A stretch of 64,000 nt of DNA, taken from the NCBI RefSeq assembly GCF_014633365.1, contig NC_068340.1, forward strand, positions 37,286,328 to 37,350,327. The letters run 5' to 3'. The translations under genes were made by a program, and so were the position numbers. This DNA comes from Diospyros lotus (Eukaryota > Streptophyta > Magnoliopsida > Ericales > Ebenaceae). Shown piece by piece: positions 34,622 through 46,699 of this stretch. The notes under the pieces were generated by a model. That model worked only from the letters and a program-made list of their open reading frames with translations. It ran no database searches and was not told the DNA's origin. The stretch's first letter is position 1; every line of letters begins with the position of its first letter.

Positions 34622-37600
34622 TGTAATACCCCATAATTGGCACGAGGTTGCCACGTAATTTAAGTGAGTTTAAAACACCGAAAAATTGACGTTTTAACGT
34701 GTTGTCTCGAGTATAGTATAAGAAGAATAGTTATATCAGTGTATTTAGCGCTAATGAAGCATTAAATAGATGTTTATATCCCAATCATGTAATTAGTGAT
34801 AGTCGGGGGGGTTAAAATATAAATATTTAATAGTCTTCATTGGGATATCCACCCACTATTATAAATAGAGGGCGAGGGGTAGCCAAGATAGGTAGAGTTC
34901 TCATTTATGTTTGTAACAAGTAGTGATCATTCTGAGAGATAGGCTAGAGTTTGATAGCTTTGTAATCTTAGGGCAAAGGCTTGATGTACTCGGGAAATAA
35001 AAGGAAGAGAACTAACTGTATACTGATCATTCTTTGAATAAAAGAAGGCTGCTCAAGGAGGTTCAAGGTTGTCCTAAAAGGCAATCCGAACCAAGATAAA
35101 ATCTGGTGTCATTGTGGTTTGCGTTTCTGTTTCTTGTTTATTATTTATGTTATGCTTTGCTTGCATTTATTTTATGGTATGATGTTTGTATCCAAAAAGA
35201 GAGGATTGTGAGTGTGTCCAAGAGTGAACATATTTCTTGATTCATAGGGTGATTTCTTGGATTGCCAGTGCTCCCAATTATAACAGGCGTGATAGTAATA
35301 ATTTGTCGTCGAATCGACTATAGGGAATACCCTGAAACTTAGATGTCTAAAGAAAAGAGTATTTTAGTGACAAGTGTCCCGAGACAAGATTTATGGTGCT
35401 AAAAGAAATAAAATCCAAGACGGTTCTCGATACAGCTAAGTCATAACTTGAAAAACCGAATGATGGTAATGGGCTTATGGGAAATCCACGAAACCCTGTA
35501 GAGGCTCTAATTTTGTGATTAAAACAACCCTTAAGTGGTTTCGGTATGAAACAAAAGGGTTTGCGATCGAAGCATATATTTGGGGCCTAAGTGTAATTTT
35601 CAATTCTAGTTGAAAAGATGGTGAAAATGATATTTTTTCAAATTTTTTGATCCAATTGAGAAGCATGGAACTTAGGAGTTTATGTGATAAAATATCAAAG
35701 TTAAAGACTTGAGGAAGAGGGCCAAAATGCAAAAGAAATTTGCAAGGGGGCAAAAGTGTAATTTTCCAAACTACTGCAGCAAGCATGACCGACCTACCAC
35801 AGCACATGGGCTGAAAATCCGATGATGGGACGGTCATCTCTCGTTAGGGCATGGCCAAGTATGGGCTAGGAGGCGTGTGGGTGAAGCTAAGAACCGAATT
35901 GGCCGGAGGGTGGCTGAATTTTGCCTATAAATAGGCAAGGGTTTCAACCGAAAATAGAGCACAAATTGGTCGAGTTTGAGGGTGATTCGAGGGAAACCAA
36001 TAAGGGGTTTTTGATCCTTGAGTCAAGAGGGTAAATTTTGGAAAGTTTGGGACAATTTGGAGTGGAGTCGAGTAGGGTATAGAGCCTGCCTGGAATCGTG
36101 ATAGACGCCGAAGCCGAGGCTTTGGCCAGTCATTTGAAGCTCTTCCGATGACCTTTTTGGGCCAAGAAGCATACCAACAAGATCGACTTAATGGGGTCTT
36201 CAAAGTAGTGCAAAAATACGGTAATCAGAGCAGTCTTCGGCGATCGAAAAAAGATAGAAGATGACCAACATGTGCATTACATGCGCGATCCAATACGCGC
36301 AGGCGTGTGGATGAGGTATTTTTTCCAAATTTAATTGTAATATTTTTATAACAATATTTTGAGATTCATGGTGGAGAAAAACTTGGGAAAAGCTTTGAGA
36401 AAGTATTTATTTTAGAATTTTTTAGGAAAAAACAGGGAGAAAATGAAAAGAAAATATGAGAAAAATATAGGAAAAATAGATATTTATATCCTTTTGAATG
36501 AATATGATGTCTAGGGATTGTTGAGGCTCGAGGTTAAGTAATAGTACTATTATCTAAGGTTCGAGCATGAAAACCGAGGCCAGACACGTTATTCGATGCA
36601 TTCTGACTAAAGTTTGAGGTGAGTGTTCTTACTTAAAAACTTGGTTTATTGTAGGAGTTCTTACCCCAAACTTGGTTTATTTTGGGTGGTTCGACCCTAT
36701 ACTTGATTTGTTTTATACAAACGGTATGATCTACGATAGGCTGATTTCATGTGGGAGGTTCGTCCTGAATTGTTTTAAACCTGTCATTAAATTTCGTGCG
36801 TTATAAATTCATACATTGAAATGTTAATTTTAAATGATGCATGTTATGTGTTGCAGCATTAGCATATTTATGTGTTGTTCACGTAGGATGTGGGTTGTCA
36901 ACTTGGGTTGTGGCCCTTGAGTGATAGCACTCGAGATACGTGCCAAGGATTAATGCTATGTGACCCACTTGGGACGGTGCTGAGACAGACTTTACCCTAT
37001 GGTACTCAAGTGGCGAGGCTGAGAGTGGACACTACCCTGGATGTTGGCTCAAGTGGCAGGACTGAGAATGGACACCACCCCAGGTTCCTTTGAGAAATAA
37101 CATTATTGCCTAGGTGGACGTTGATTCCGGGGATAATGCTGATCCTCTTGTCGTCAGGGTTGTGTTGAGATCTGAAATGCTTTTGAGTGGGAGCGTAAAG
37201 CTTGACATGATAGTGGGATGATACCCAAGTTCATGTGTTGAGGTTGTCCCTCTTAAATAGAATTGTGTTATGTCAATGTGTCAATGTGGTTGTGTTGCCT
37301 TTAGAGAGATTACATTTTCCCCGATTAGGGTTAAGTGCTGTGTGGGACTCCCTAGGCTAGGACAAGTCATAATATATTGGTTTGTTTGATGGTCTTACAT
37401 ATAGTCATGAAAATGTTTTTAAACTCTCGCTTAGATGATTCAGCATCTAATTTGGACTTTATTCCTGGAATATTCAAACGTTCCAGGTAAAAGCAGTGGC
37501 ACCAAAGGAAATGAGGTTCTTGAGATGTAGCCGTTGTTTTTGTTGGGAATCTTTCACATATATTTTGTCTATGCTAGAGGTGTTAGTAGTTGTTGAGAGA

Positions 37601-37797
37601 TGAGTCTCTTTGTATTTTGTTTTGAAATGTCATACCAAACAATGGTACGGATTCTATATTGTGAATAAATGAATTACGATTATATATCATTGAGGTTTCG
37701 ATCTTGCTTTTGCTGATGTGATGATATTACTTGTCTTAGTTTATTACTGTAAGTTGATATGTTGAGATGGTAGATCGAGATTGTCGGGGTTTAATTT
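34622..37797 (+). mobile_element. Gypsy-LTR-like insertion in copia B (boundaries partly unresolved)
   Basis: Copia B text breaks at 34621 and resumes after about 37797. The insert begins TGTAATACCCC, a typical gypsy LTR start. There are two TATA-like sites (TATAAATAG at about 34859 and CTATAAATAG at about 35924). The part from about 35560 to 37480 is similar in layout to the solo LTR at 18936-20650, including the TTTGGACTTTATTCCTGGAA region near 37450. The first 480 bp may be a separate piece. No coding domain is seen. The right end and the target duplication could not be fixed. Confidence 0.5.
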
Positions 37798-39717
37798 ATG
37801 TTGAGAAAAAAAAAATATCCCCAAAATCTCAAGTTAACGCACGCTTTGGAAGAACAAGGCATTACACCTTCCTATCCACTTACTAACTCTCCAAGTCACA
37901 CTCCATCAATTCCATCAGACCCACTTAACTCACCTACCTCACCTATTTCGGACACCGCTCGTGACTCTCTTCCTCCCACACCTCAGCCTACACCAACCCA
38001 ACTGACCTTTCATTCAAACTGACCTAATACCCGACCGGCTTGGCATGAAGATTATTATATGAACTTCGCTCACTCTAGACCCCACCAATCATTGACTCTG
38101 TTGTCTAGTTCTACTTGAGGTACAAGGCACCCTCTCTCTTAACTTTTTATCTTATTCACGCATTTCTCCTTACCAATTTTCTTTTCTTACTAATATTTCT
38201 AGTTTCCATGAACCCACTAACTATTCTCAAGCAGTTATTGACCCAAAATGGAGAGAGGCTACGCAGGCTGAGCTCGATGCTCTCATCCACAACACCACTT
38301 GGCAGCTTCTTTCATTACCCACAGGATATAGACTTATTGGTTGCAAATGGGTCTACAAAATTAAATATAATTCTAATGGTTCGATTAAACAATATAAAAC
38401 ATGTCTTATTGCTAAAGGTTATACACATATTGAAAGAATCGATTATTTGGAAACTCTCTCTCCCACTGCCAAACTCACCACTGTGAGGTGCCTATTAGTC
38501 ATTACTACTTCTCGCAATTGGTTCCTCTATCAAATGGACGTTCAAAATGCTTTCCTTCATGGTGAACTTGATGAGAAGGTATATATGGAAGTTCCCCTTG
38601 GTCTTCGCCCAACATAGGGAGAATCTAGTGTGTCATCTCAATAAATCCCTGTATGGTTTGATGTAAGTTTCCCGTAATTGGTTTGCGAAATTCTCTCATA
38701 CTATTCAAAGGGCAAGATTCAATCAATCAAAGGCTGATTATTCCTTATTCACCAAATCCAAAGGCAGCTCATTTACTGCAATACTCATTTATGTTGACCA
38801 CATTATTGTGACAAGCAATTAAATCTCTCAAAGAATCTCTCTTACAACAATTTCACATCAAAGATCTTGGTAAGTATTTTCTTGGCATTGAAGTCTCTTG
38901 ATCTCGAAAAGAAATTTTCGTTTCCCAAAGAAAAAATGCGTAAGATATTTTGAAAGATGCGAGATTATTGGGATCTCACCCTAATTCTTTCCCGATAGAG
39001 GAGCATTTAAAGTTGAATTCTGATGATGGTGATTTATTGCATGATCCCACCAAATATAGAAAGTTGGTTGGGAAATTGATTTACCTCACAGTGACAAGGC
39101 CTAATATAGTATACTCTATGCAAATCCTAAGTCAATTTATGCAGAAACCACATTGGGAAGCTTCTTTGAGGGTCTTAAGGTTCATTAAAGGCTATCCTAG
39201 TCAAGGATTATTTTTTCCTTCCTCTAATGATCTCACATTAAAAGCCTACTGTGATTCAGATTGGGCAGATTGTAGAATGACTCAACGTTCTATTTCGGGA
39301 TTCTGTATCTTCTTAGGAAATGCCTTAATTTCCTAGAAGTCAAAGAAATAAACTAATGTGACTCGCTCATTCGCAGAAGTAGAATATCGAGCTACGGCTT
39401 TGACATGTTTGGAGATCACGTGGATGCGATATATTTTGCAAGATCGTAAGGTCCCACAAAATCAGTCGATGATTTTATTTTGTGACAACCAAACAACCCT
39501 TCACATTGCCAAAAATCCTGTCTTCCATAAGCGCACGAAGCATATTGAGATTGATTGTCACATTGTGAGGGAAAAACTACAAGCTGGCGTGATTTCAACA
39601 TCATATATTCCATCACGTTCTCAACTTGTAGATATCTTCACCAAGCCTTTCGAAAGTGAGCAATTCCGTTACTTATGTGACAAGTTGGGACTTCATGAAA
39701 TTCACTCGCCAACTTGA
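37798..39717 (+). pseudogene. Copia B reverse transcriptase and RNase H
   Basis: After a Pro/Ser/Thr-rich linker, RT starts at about 38228 (SQAVIDPKWREATQAELDAL) and continues GCKWVYKIKYNSNGSIKQYK and MDVQNAFLHGELDEKVYMEV. The catalytic box reads IYVDHIIVTS at about 38787-38816, so the second Asp of YxDD is His, which would abolish polymerase activity. Then KYFLGIEV and, in the open frame 38950-39336, YRKLVGKLIYLTVTRPNIVY. RNase H shows AYCDSDWADC and LFCDNQTTLHIAKNPVFH up to 39717. Several stops. Confidence 0.9.
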
Positions 39718-39724
39718 GGGGAAG

Positions 39725-39821
39725 TATTAGAGGAAATCCCATGATTGTTGGACATTTTTCCTTATTATAACATAGAATATTGTACATTAATTATTTCCTA
39801 AAATAGCTTCTTGTATCACCT
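39725..39821 (+). repeat. 3' LTR of copia B, first part
   Basis: Starts TATTAGAGG (TGTTAGAGG with one change) after the purine-rich TTGAGGGGAAG, and runs to the gypsy C insertion. The rest of this LTR lies at 45761-45854. Confidence 0.85.
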
Positions 39822-40110
39822 TCATAGGGTCCACTAGATGTACCAAAGACGATCCAAGGGGCAGAGATAGGAGAGTAAATTGGCTGGCTGGCATAATAGC
39901 CAGCCATGTGCGGAAGGATAGAGTTGGAAGTTTTCTTTCCTCTTTATGTTTTCTCCACCTCCTACTCTAACCAAAGTATGAGGGTAGGCTCATTTTGGAT
40001 TTAGTTTTCTGGAGAGTTAACAACCTTTTGAATGCCCTGTTTTCCTTGTAATCTTGATCGAATTGATGAAGTGAATCAAAGTTCAATGAATTTTTTTCTA
40101 GTACCCATCA
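39822..40110 (+). repeat. 5' LTR of gypsy C
   Basis: 289 bp, about the same length as its partner at 45464-45760, with moderate divergence by eye. Confidence 0.88.
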
Positions 40111-40147
40111 TTTTGGTATCTGAGCACCACTAATCCTAATAGTGAAC

Positions 40148-41210
40148 ATGACAGATCAAGTAGGTGAATTGAAAATGAGGTTGGAAGGCATACAACAGGG
40201 AGTTGATGCCATGAGGGGTGAGGTTCAATTGGTGGAAAAAAATCTCATGAACATGTTGGACCAGTTTGCATGGATGAGAACAAGGTGTGAAGAGCAGGAA
40301 CGATAGAGGAAGAACGAGGAGAGGGTAGGAGACCAGCCACTAGAATTCGCTCAGGATTCCTAGGCGATGACGGAAATAGGAGGAAGGTGTGCTAAAGCAG
40401 GGGGTTTCAATGGAGTATGGCAGTTGAAAATCCGTAGTCGTCGATTTCAGATGCCCCTCTTCGAAGACAAAGATCCAGATGATTGGATATTCCAAGTCGA
40501 ATGGTACTTTACAGTGAATGGGTTGACTGATGATGAAAAGTTGGATACAATAGCACTCTGTCTGGAGGGTCTTGCACTTTCTTGGTTTCAACAGGAAGAA
40601 AAGTGACAAAGGGTGAGGAATTGGGAGGACTTCAAATTGCTACTGAGGAGCCATTTCCAACCCACCCAAGAAGGCTCCGTAGAAGAAAGGTTTCTAGCCC
40701 TCCGACAGAAAGGAACCGTCATGGAGTACTGCCAATGCTTTGAGACGTTGGCGTCGCCCCTTGAGAACCTGCCAGAAGCCATGCTAGAAGGGCATTTCAT
40801 AAATGGTTTAAAGCCTAATATCAAGGCTGAGTTGAGGGTGCTGAGGCCGAGGGGCTTGGAGCAGATGATGTGATTTGGCTCAACATATAGAGGAACGAAA
40901 TCAGCTAGTTCGTGGAGGCACAGTCAGATCAGGTTCGAATAAGGGGATAGGCCATTCCAAACCCAATTCCGAAAAACCAACGAGGGGGGATTCTGCCACA
41001 CTAACAGCAGCCCTCCAAACCAGTGACAATTAGTCCTATTAACCCATATCGATCGTAGGCCAATGGTAGATGGAGCAACCCGCCCTTCAAACAACTTAGT
41101 GAGGCAGAGTGGAAGGTAAAAAGGGATAAGGGCCTATGTTTTCACTATGATAAGAAATATACTATAGGCCACAAGTGCAAAAATAAAAAGTTGCAAGTGA
41201 TGATGATATA
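40148..41210 (+). pseudogene. Gypsy C gag
   Basis: ATG at 40148. An N-terminal coiled-coil-like stretch (GELKMRLEGIQQGVDAMRGE) is followed by a stop near 40304. The retrotransposon gag domain is in 40367-40873 (WIFQVEWYFTVNGLTDDEKL, ALSWFQQEEK, stop, NWEDFKLLLRSHFQP). The zinc knuckle at 41137-41178 reads CFHYDKKYTIGHKC: the second Cys is Tyr and the expected His position is Thr, so two metal ligands are lost. Confidence 0.85.
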
Positions 41211-41339
41211 TAATGAAGAGGTAGAAGAGGCGGGGGAGTTAAGGGAGAAATGTTAGAGGAGAGAGAAGGAGAGCCAGGGTAAGGGGGTGAGGTCATTGAG
41301 CTCTCAATGAACCATGTAGTTGGGTTGACTACGCCACAA

Positions 41340-42990
41340 ACTATGAAGCTAAAAGGGGACATAGAGGGGTAGCCCGTAGTGGTGCTTATTGACGGAGGAA
41401 CAATGCATAATTTTATAGCAACCGAGTTGGAGCAGCAATTGCGTTTACCAAGGGTGGAAACAGCAGGATATAGGGTAATTATGGGAACAGGAATGGCAGT
41501 GCAAGGGGCTGGAATTTGCAAAGGAGTGAAGCTTAATTTCCAAAATCTACAAATTGTGGAGGATTTTTTACCTCTGGAATTGGGGAGCTCAGATGTAATT
41601 TTGAAAATGAAGTGGCTAGCAATTGTTGGAAAGATGAATGTGGATTGGAAGACCTTCACAATGAAATTTCAGATAGGAGACATAGCTATAACATTGCAAG
41701 GGGACCCTAGCTTGAGCAAGACTTTGGTGTCCTCGAAGGTTATGGTGAAAGTCTTTAAGGAAAATGGGGAGGGAATGCTAATGGAATTAGGAACCCTGGC
41801 AGCCGAAATTAAAGAAGATCAAAAGGAAGCTTCGATGCTAAGGGGGGTGTTGGCCGAGTTTGAGAGGGTTTTTTCTACACCGAAAGGGCTGCCACCTTGC
41901 AGGAGAAAGGACACCATTACCCTTATTTACAAAAAAATGAAATTGAGAAGTTGGTGGGAGAGATGTTGGCTGCTGGAATTGTTCAGCCTAGTTTCAGCCC
42001 ATTTTCTAGTTCGATGTTGTTGGTAAAGAAGAATGATGGAGGTGACGTTTTTGTGTGGACTACAGGGCTTTAAAAGGTCACTATTTTAGACAAATTTCCC
42101 ATTCCTGTGATAGAGGAGTTACTTGATGAGTTGTACGGGCCATGGTCTTCTCCAAGCTCGATTTGAAATCTAGTTACCATCATATTAGAGTCAAATTTGA
42201 GGATGTCCCCAAGATTGCTTTCAAGACTCATGAAGGGCACTGCGAGTTCCTAATAATGCCATTCGGGTTGATGAATGTGCCAGCCACCTTCCAATCGTTG
42301 ATGAATGATATTTTCAAAGAATATTTGAGACGTTTTGTGTTGGTATTTTTTGATGACATATTGGTGTATAGTAGGAATTTTGAAAAACACACGCAATATT
42401 TATGTTATGTCTTAAAGGTACTAGCGGACAACCAACTCTTTGCCAATAGGAAGATGTGTGTGTTTGGGCAGGTGAAAATTGAATTAGGCCATATTGTATC
42501 TCAACAAGGGGTTTCAGCCGATTGAAATAAGGTAGAAGCTTTGAAAGATTGGCTTACTCTTACAATGGTAAAGGAATTGAGAGGGTTTCTTGGCCTCACA
42601 GGGTATTATAGACGTTTTGTGAGGGATTATGGCAAGTTGGCAAAGGCCTCTAACCAAGAGATCAAGCAAGAACAATTTCTTTTGGGATGTGGCAGCTAAG
42701 CAGGCCTTCCAGCAACTTAAGACTAAAATGATATCCCTACCCTTTTTAGCCTTGCCAGACTTTGGAAAGCCTTTTGTCATTGAATCTGATGCCTCGGGAC
42801 AAGGTATTAGGGCTGTATTAATGCAAAAGCAAAGGTCTATTACTTATTTCAGTCATGCTTTCAGTCAATTAGGAAGGAAAAAATTTGTTTACAAGAGGGA
42901 ACTAATGGCCATAGTGTTTGCTATGCAAAAATGGAGACACTATTTGTTAAGCAGGAAGTTTATGGTTCGAACAAAATAAAGGAGTCTCAA
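41340..42990 (+). pseudogene. Gypsy C protease, reverse transcriptase and RNase H
   Basis: The protease motif is LIDGGTMHNF (open frame 41379-42026), with Gly for Ser in the usual DSG triad. RT is seen from 42142: [31 protein letters not shown] and the catalytic [10 protein letters not shown] at about 42342-42370, all intact. RNase H in 42629-42979 shows LPDFGKPFVIESDASGQGI and VYKRELMAIVFAMQKWRHY. At least one stop (42523) and frameshifts break the polyprotein. Confidence 0.9.
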
Positions 42991-42994
42991 ATAT

Positions 42995-45445
42995 TTGATG
43001 GAACAACAGGTAGTGAGTCCGGAATACTTGAAATGGATGGTGAAATTAATGGGGTTCCAATTCAAGATACAATATCGGCCAGGTTTGGAGAATAAAGCTG
43101 CTGATGGGCTGTCACAAATCTGCCATCCAACAACAATAATGGCCTTAACAGTGCCTAAGGTGGTCCAAATTGATCAGTTAGCCTGTGAGGTAGAAGCAGA
43201 TGAAAGATCGCAAGGAATTATCAAAGATCTCCAAGCTGATCCTTCTTCACAACCTAATTTCCAGTTGGTGAACAACCATCCCCTCTATAAGGGGAGGTTG
43301 TATTTACCAGAGGGATCCACTCTCATTTCGTTGTTAGTTCATGAGGGGCACGATGGAAGTGTAGGACATTTAGGGTTCTTAAAAACTTACAAGAGGGTGG
43401 CAGCAAAGTTTATTGGCAGGGAATGAATAGGGACATATATCAGTATGTAAGTGATTGCTCAATTTGCCAACAAAATAAATATATGGCCTTAGCACCAGGG
43501 GGACTCTTGTAGCCCCTTCCTATCCCAAACCAAATTTGGGACGACAATGCTATGGACTTCATTGAGGGATTGCCAAAATTTGGCAAGATGGAATCAATTT
43601 TGGTGGTAGTGGACAGACTTAGTAAGTATGAGCATTTCATTGGCCTTAAACACCCGTTTACACCTAGGGAGGTGGCAAGAATTTTTATTAAAGAAGTGGT
43701 GCGACTTCATGGAATGCTAAGGTAGTGTTATTAGGCGCAAGGCACACCATGGGCGCCTGAAAGCATTCCATGCGGGCGCAGACCAAAAGGCACAACAAGG
43801 TGCGCCTCAGCCCAAGGCGCCTTAGGCAAAGGCTTGCCCCTTGGGCTTTTTAGCTATTTTTCAATGTTTCTATTTCATTGTTTGTTACTTTATTTAATTT
43901 TTTACTATTTAGGGTTTAAATTTATTATTTCAACTACAAATTTGACAATAAATAAAAGGGTTACTATTTCAAATGCTCTAATTGAATTGAACTAGATGAA
44001 GATGGGTAGGGAGAATTGAACAAATTCAAGGCATGCAATAACAAAATGCAACATTAAGTCACCAAAACAAAGAAATATGCAAATTAAAGTCTAGTATATT
44101 ACGTACCAAAAAAATGTATGAAACTATCATCACACTTCTAACAAGAGGAGTAGATGATGTGGAAGAAAATATTAGAGATGATGCTTCTAATAATGAAAAT
44201 ATAGAAATGTTTGATCTTGATGATGAGAATAATTTTTAGATTATTAAAATGCATAATTAGTTAATCTTGATTAAAACTTAAGACCTATAATTTTTTTTAA
44301 GATTTAATTTAAGTTGATTTAAAGACTTTTAGATTATACCTTTTGGCATTTTTTATTGTTCTTTTCATTAGTATATGTTGAATTTTTTAATTTCCTTGAT
44401 AACATACTTGTAAATATGTCATTAGGAGTTATGACTTATTTTATACCTTATTTTTCAAGTAGGATATATATATATATATATTTTTTTAGTAAGCATGCAC
44501 CTAGTTCTATCAGGCGCGCGCCTCGCCTTGCACTTCAGGCTCCAACACCCTTTTGCGCCTTAAGCTTTTAATAACACTATGCTAAGGTCCATTGTGTCGG
44601 ATAGAGACAAAATTTTCATTAGCAAATTTTGGGAAGAGATGTTCCAAGTACAAGGCACCAAACTCAACAGAAGCACAGCCTATCACCCTCAAACGAATGG
44701 GTAAACGAAGGTACTTAACCAGACTTTGGAAACCTACCTATGCTATTTTGCTTCCTCAAAACTGAAGGCATGGTACATATGGCTGCCTTGAGCTAAATTA
44801 TGGTATAACACCTCCTACCACATAGCTGCTAGGATGACTCCATTTCAAGCAGTGTATGGGCGAGAACCACCACTAACTACCCCTATTTCAATGGTGGAGC
44901 AACAATTGATTGAGAGAGATTTAATCCTTTAGGAAGTGAAGGCACAGTTGATGAGAGCACAAGCAATGATGAAGAAAGGAGCAGATCTGAAAAGAAAGGA
45001 GGTGAAATACAAAGAAGAAGACTTGGTTTATTTGAAATTAACCCCATATCACCAAAAATCATTGACTACTCATGCAAATGAAAAATTGGTTGCCCAATAT
45101 TATGGTCCATTTGAAATTGAGGAGGAGGTAGGCCCAGTAGCCTATAAGTTGATACTGCCACCTCATTGCCCTATCCATCCCATATTCCACGTGTCCCAAC
45201 TACGAGAGGCAAGAGTGGCATTGAAAGCTAACGTGGAGATTCTACGACAGCTTAATGAAGACCTTAAGATGATGGTAGAATCGGAGGCAATGCTTGGAGT
45301 TTAGCCAGGGACCGAAAAGAATTTGGGGGGAATAGGGGTACTCATACAATGGAAGGGGCTACCACCGTTAGAAGCTACTTGGGAGCCTTACCACTTGATC
45401 CGACAGCAATTTCCATTTTTTCACCTTGAGAACAAGGTGAAAGTG
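42995..45445 (+). pseudogene. Gypsy C integrase with C-terminal chromodomain (split by a hAT-like element)
   Basis: The zinc-binding HHCC region (HEGHDGSVGHLGFLKTYKR, then CSICQQNK) is at about 43339-43480. The core begins [11 protein letters not shown] (first Asp) and [15 protein letters not shown]. The sequence breaks at HGMLR (43722) and resumes after the insert with [10 protein letters not shown] (second Asp, 44595-44625) and [11 protein letters not shown]-terminal text is in the open frame 44936-45304 (YYGPFEIEEEVGPVAYKL, HPIFHVSQLR). A chromodomain-like end, VLIQWKGLPPLEATWEPY, lies at about 45328-45385 with its aromatic Trp pair, placing the element among chromoviruses. Several stops. 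Confidence 0.88.
43723..44579. mobile_element. Non-autonomous hAT-like element inside gypsy C integrase
   Basis: Terminal inverted repeats TAGTGTTATTA (43723-43733) and TAATAACACTA (44569-44579) are perfect over 11 bp. The 8-bp target duplication TGCTAAGG (43715-43722 and 44580-44587) is perfect. Subterminal parts are rich in GGCGC/GCGCC words, while the interior is AT-rich and noncoding. Removing the element and one duplication restores continuity of the integrase text on both sides. Confidence 0.92.
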
Positions 45446-45463
45446 GGGGGGGGAGGGGAGTAA

Positions 45464-45760
45464 TGATAGGCCGTCCACTGGACGTACCAAAGACGATCCA
45501 AGGGGCAGGCATCGGAGAGTAAATTGGTTAGCTAGCATAACAGCCAACCATGTGTGGAAGGGTAGAGTTGAAAATCGCTAGTTTGTGTGCAACTCTAAAT
45601 TCGATCAAAGTAGGAGGATGAGAAAACATAAAAAGGAGAGAAAATTGTAGGAGGGTAGGCTGAGAGTTAAGGGCCTCTTGAATGCCTTGTTTTCCTTGTA
45701 ATCTAGAAAGAATTGGTGAAAGTGAATCAAAGTTCAGTGAATTTTTTCTGGTATCCGTCA
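45464..45760 (+). repeat. 3' LTR of gypsy C
   Basis: 297 bp, TGATAGG...CCGTCA, preceded by a long G-rich polypurine tract. Confidence 0.88.
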
Positions 45761-45964
45761 CACACATATATATATATATTAGTCTGTGTATATTATAAAA
45801 TTGACTCAATAACATCAAATATTCTTTAAATATTCATTGGTTCTAAATTTAACAAAATTAATAGTCATTCCAAGCTTCACCCAGATCTGGTTTGACCCAC
45901 TTGGCCCAGATTCAACCTGCTCCAGATCCAATCAGCTAGAATAGCAGGTTGTTCTTTCTATATC

Positions 45965-46610
45965 ATGTCTTCATCTACAACACACTCTTCATCCACAAGT
46001 CTCTCCACCACGTCCACACCTGTAACCATTCCCTATTTTTTGGGCACACTAGTTATTACCACGAAGAAGTTAAATGGACAAAATTATTCCGCTTGGTCAT
46101 CTGCAATTGAAATTTGGTTTCTTGGATATGGCCTTGAGGATCATTATCTAAGACCATTTCAACTATTCTTGAGGGAGATCAACCTCTTTGGCAAAAGGTG
46201 GATGCACAGTTACTAAGTTTGTTGTGGCACACTATTAAATCGACCTTGATGCCTATATTTCGACCTCTTCGTGAGTGTAATGCTCTATGGACTTGGACCT
46301 GTGAGTTGTATATGAATGACATCACTCGTATTTATGATGTGATTGATGCTTTGTTCAATCTACGACAAGTTGATTTAGATATAACCACATATTTGGGTAA
46401 ACTCCAAGCTTCTATTACCAATTTTAATGAATTTATGTCGTTTTATACAGATATCAAGAAACGACGACAACAATAACAACGTGATCAAATATTTATTGTT
46501 CTCTGTCTTCATCGATTCAACCAAAGCTTGAATCAATTAAGACACAGATTCTTAGCAGTGCCTCTCTACCTCATTTGATGGAGGTATTTGCTAGGTTACT
46601 TAGAGCCTCT
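45965..46610 (+). pseudogene. Copia E gag
   Basis: ATG at 45965. KLNGQNYSAWSSAIEIWFLG is the usual copia gag N-terminal block. A frameshift at about 46190 moves the text to the frame open at 46198-46476 (DAQLLSLLWHTIKSTLMP, YMNDITRIYDVIDALFNLRQ), which is the UBN2-type gag domain. More stops follow. Confidence 0.85.
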
Positions 46611-46699
46611 TTACTACTGATTGTGGCACATTTATACCTAGAGATCACTCAACCCGTGCTTCTACCCAGACTGATCGTGGTCACAGTGGTGGTGGGCGT

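Larger units (their letters stand above)
39822..45760 (+). mobile_element. Ty3/gypsy chromovirus C nested in the 3' LTR of copia B
   Basis: LTRs at 39822-40110 (TCATAGGG...CATCA) and 45464-45760 (TGATAGGC...CGTCA) are clearly the same repeat. The 5-bp flanks CACCT and CACAC agree only in part. A primer-binding-like TTGGTATCTGAGC follows the 5' LTR, and a G-rich polypurine tract (45444-45460) precedes the 3' LTR. Order gag, PR, RT, RNase H, integrase, chromodomain is that of a chromovirus; the short LTRs fit a small-LTR clade such as Reina, but the clade is not proven. An 857-bp hAT-like element splits the integrase. Confidence 0.9.
32780..45854 (+). mobile_element. Ty1/copia element B nested in E
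   Basis: The 5' LTR 32780-32962 (183 bp, TGTTAGAGGAAATCCC) matches 39725-39821 plus 45761-45854, where the 3' LTR is split by gypsy C. ATTAA precedes the 5' LTR (32775-32779) and occurs two bases after the 3' LTR (45857-45861), a near-perfect target duplication. Primer-binding site TGGTATTAGAGAC starts at 32963. Protease, integrase, RT and RNase H are present but broken; most of gag is deleted. Confidence 0.88.
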
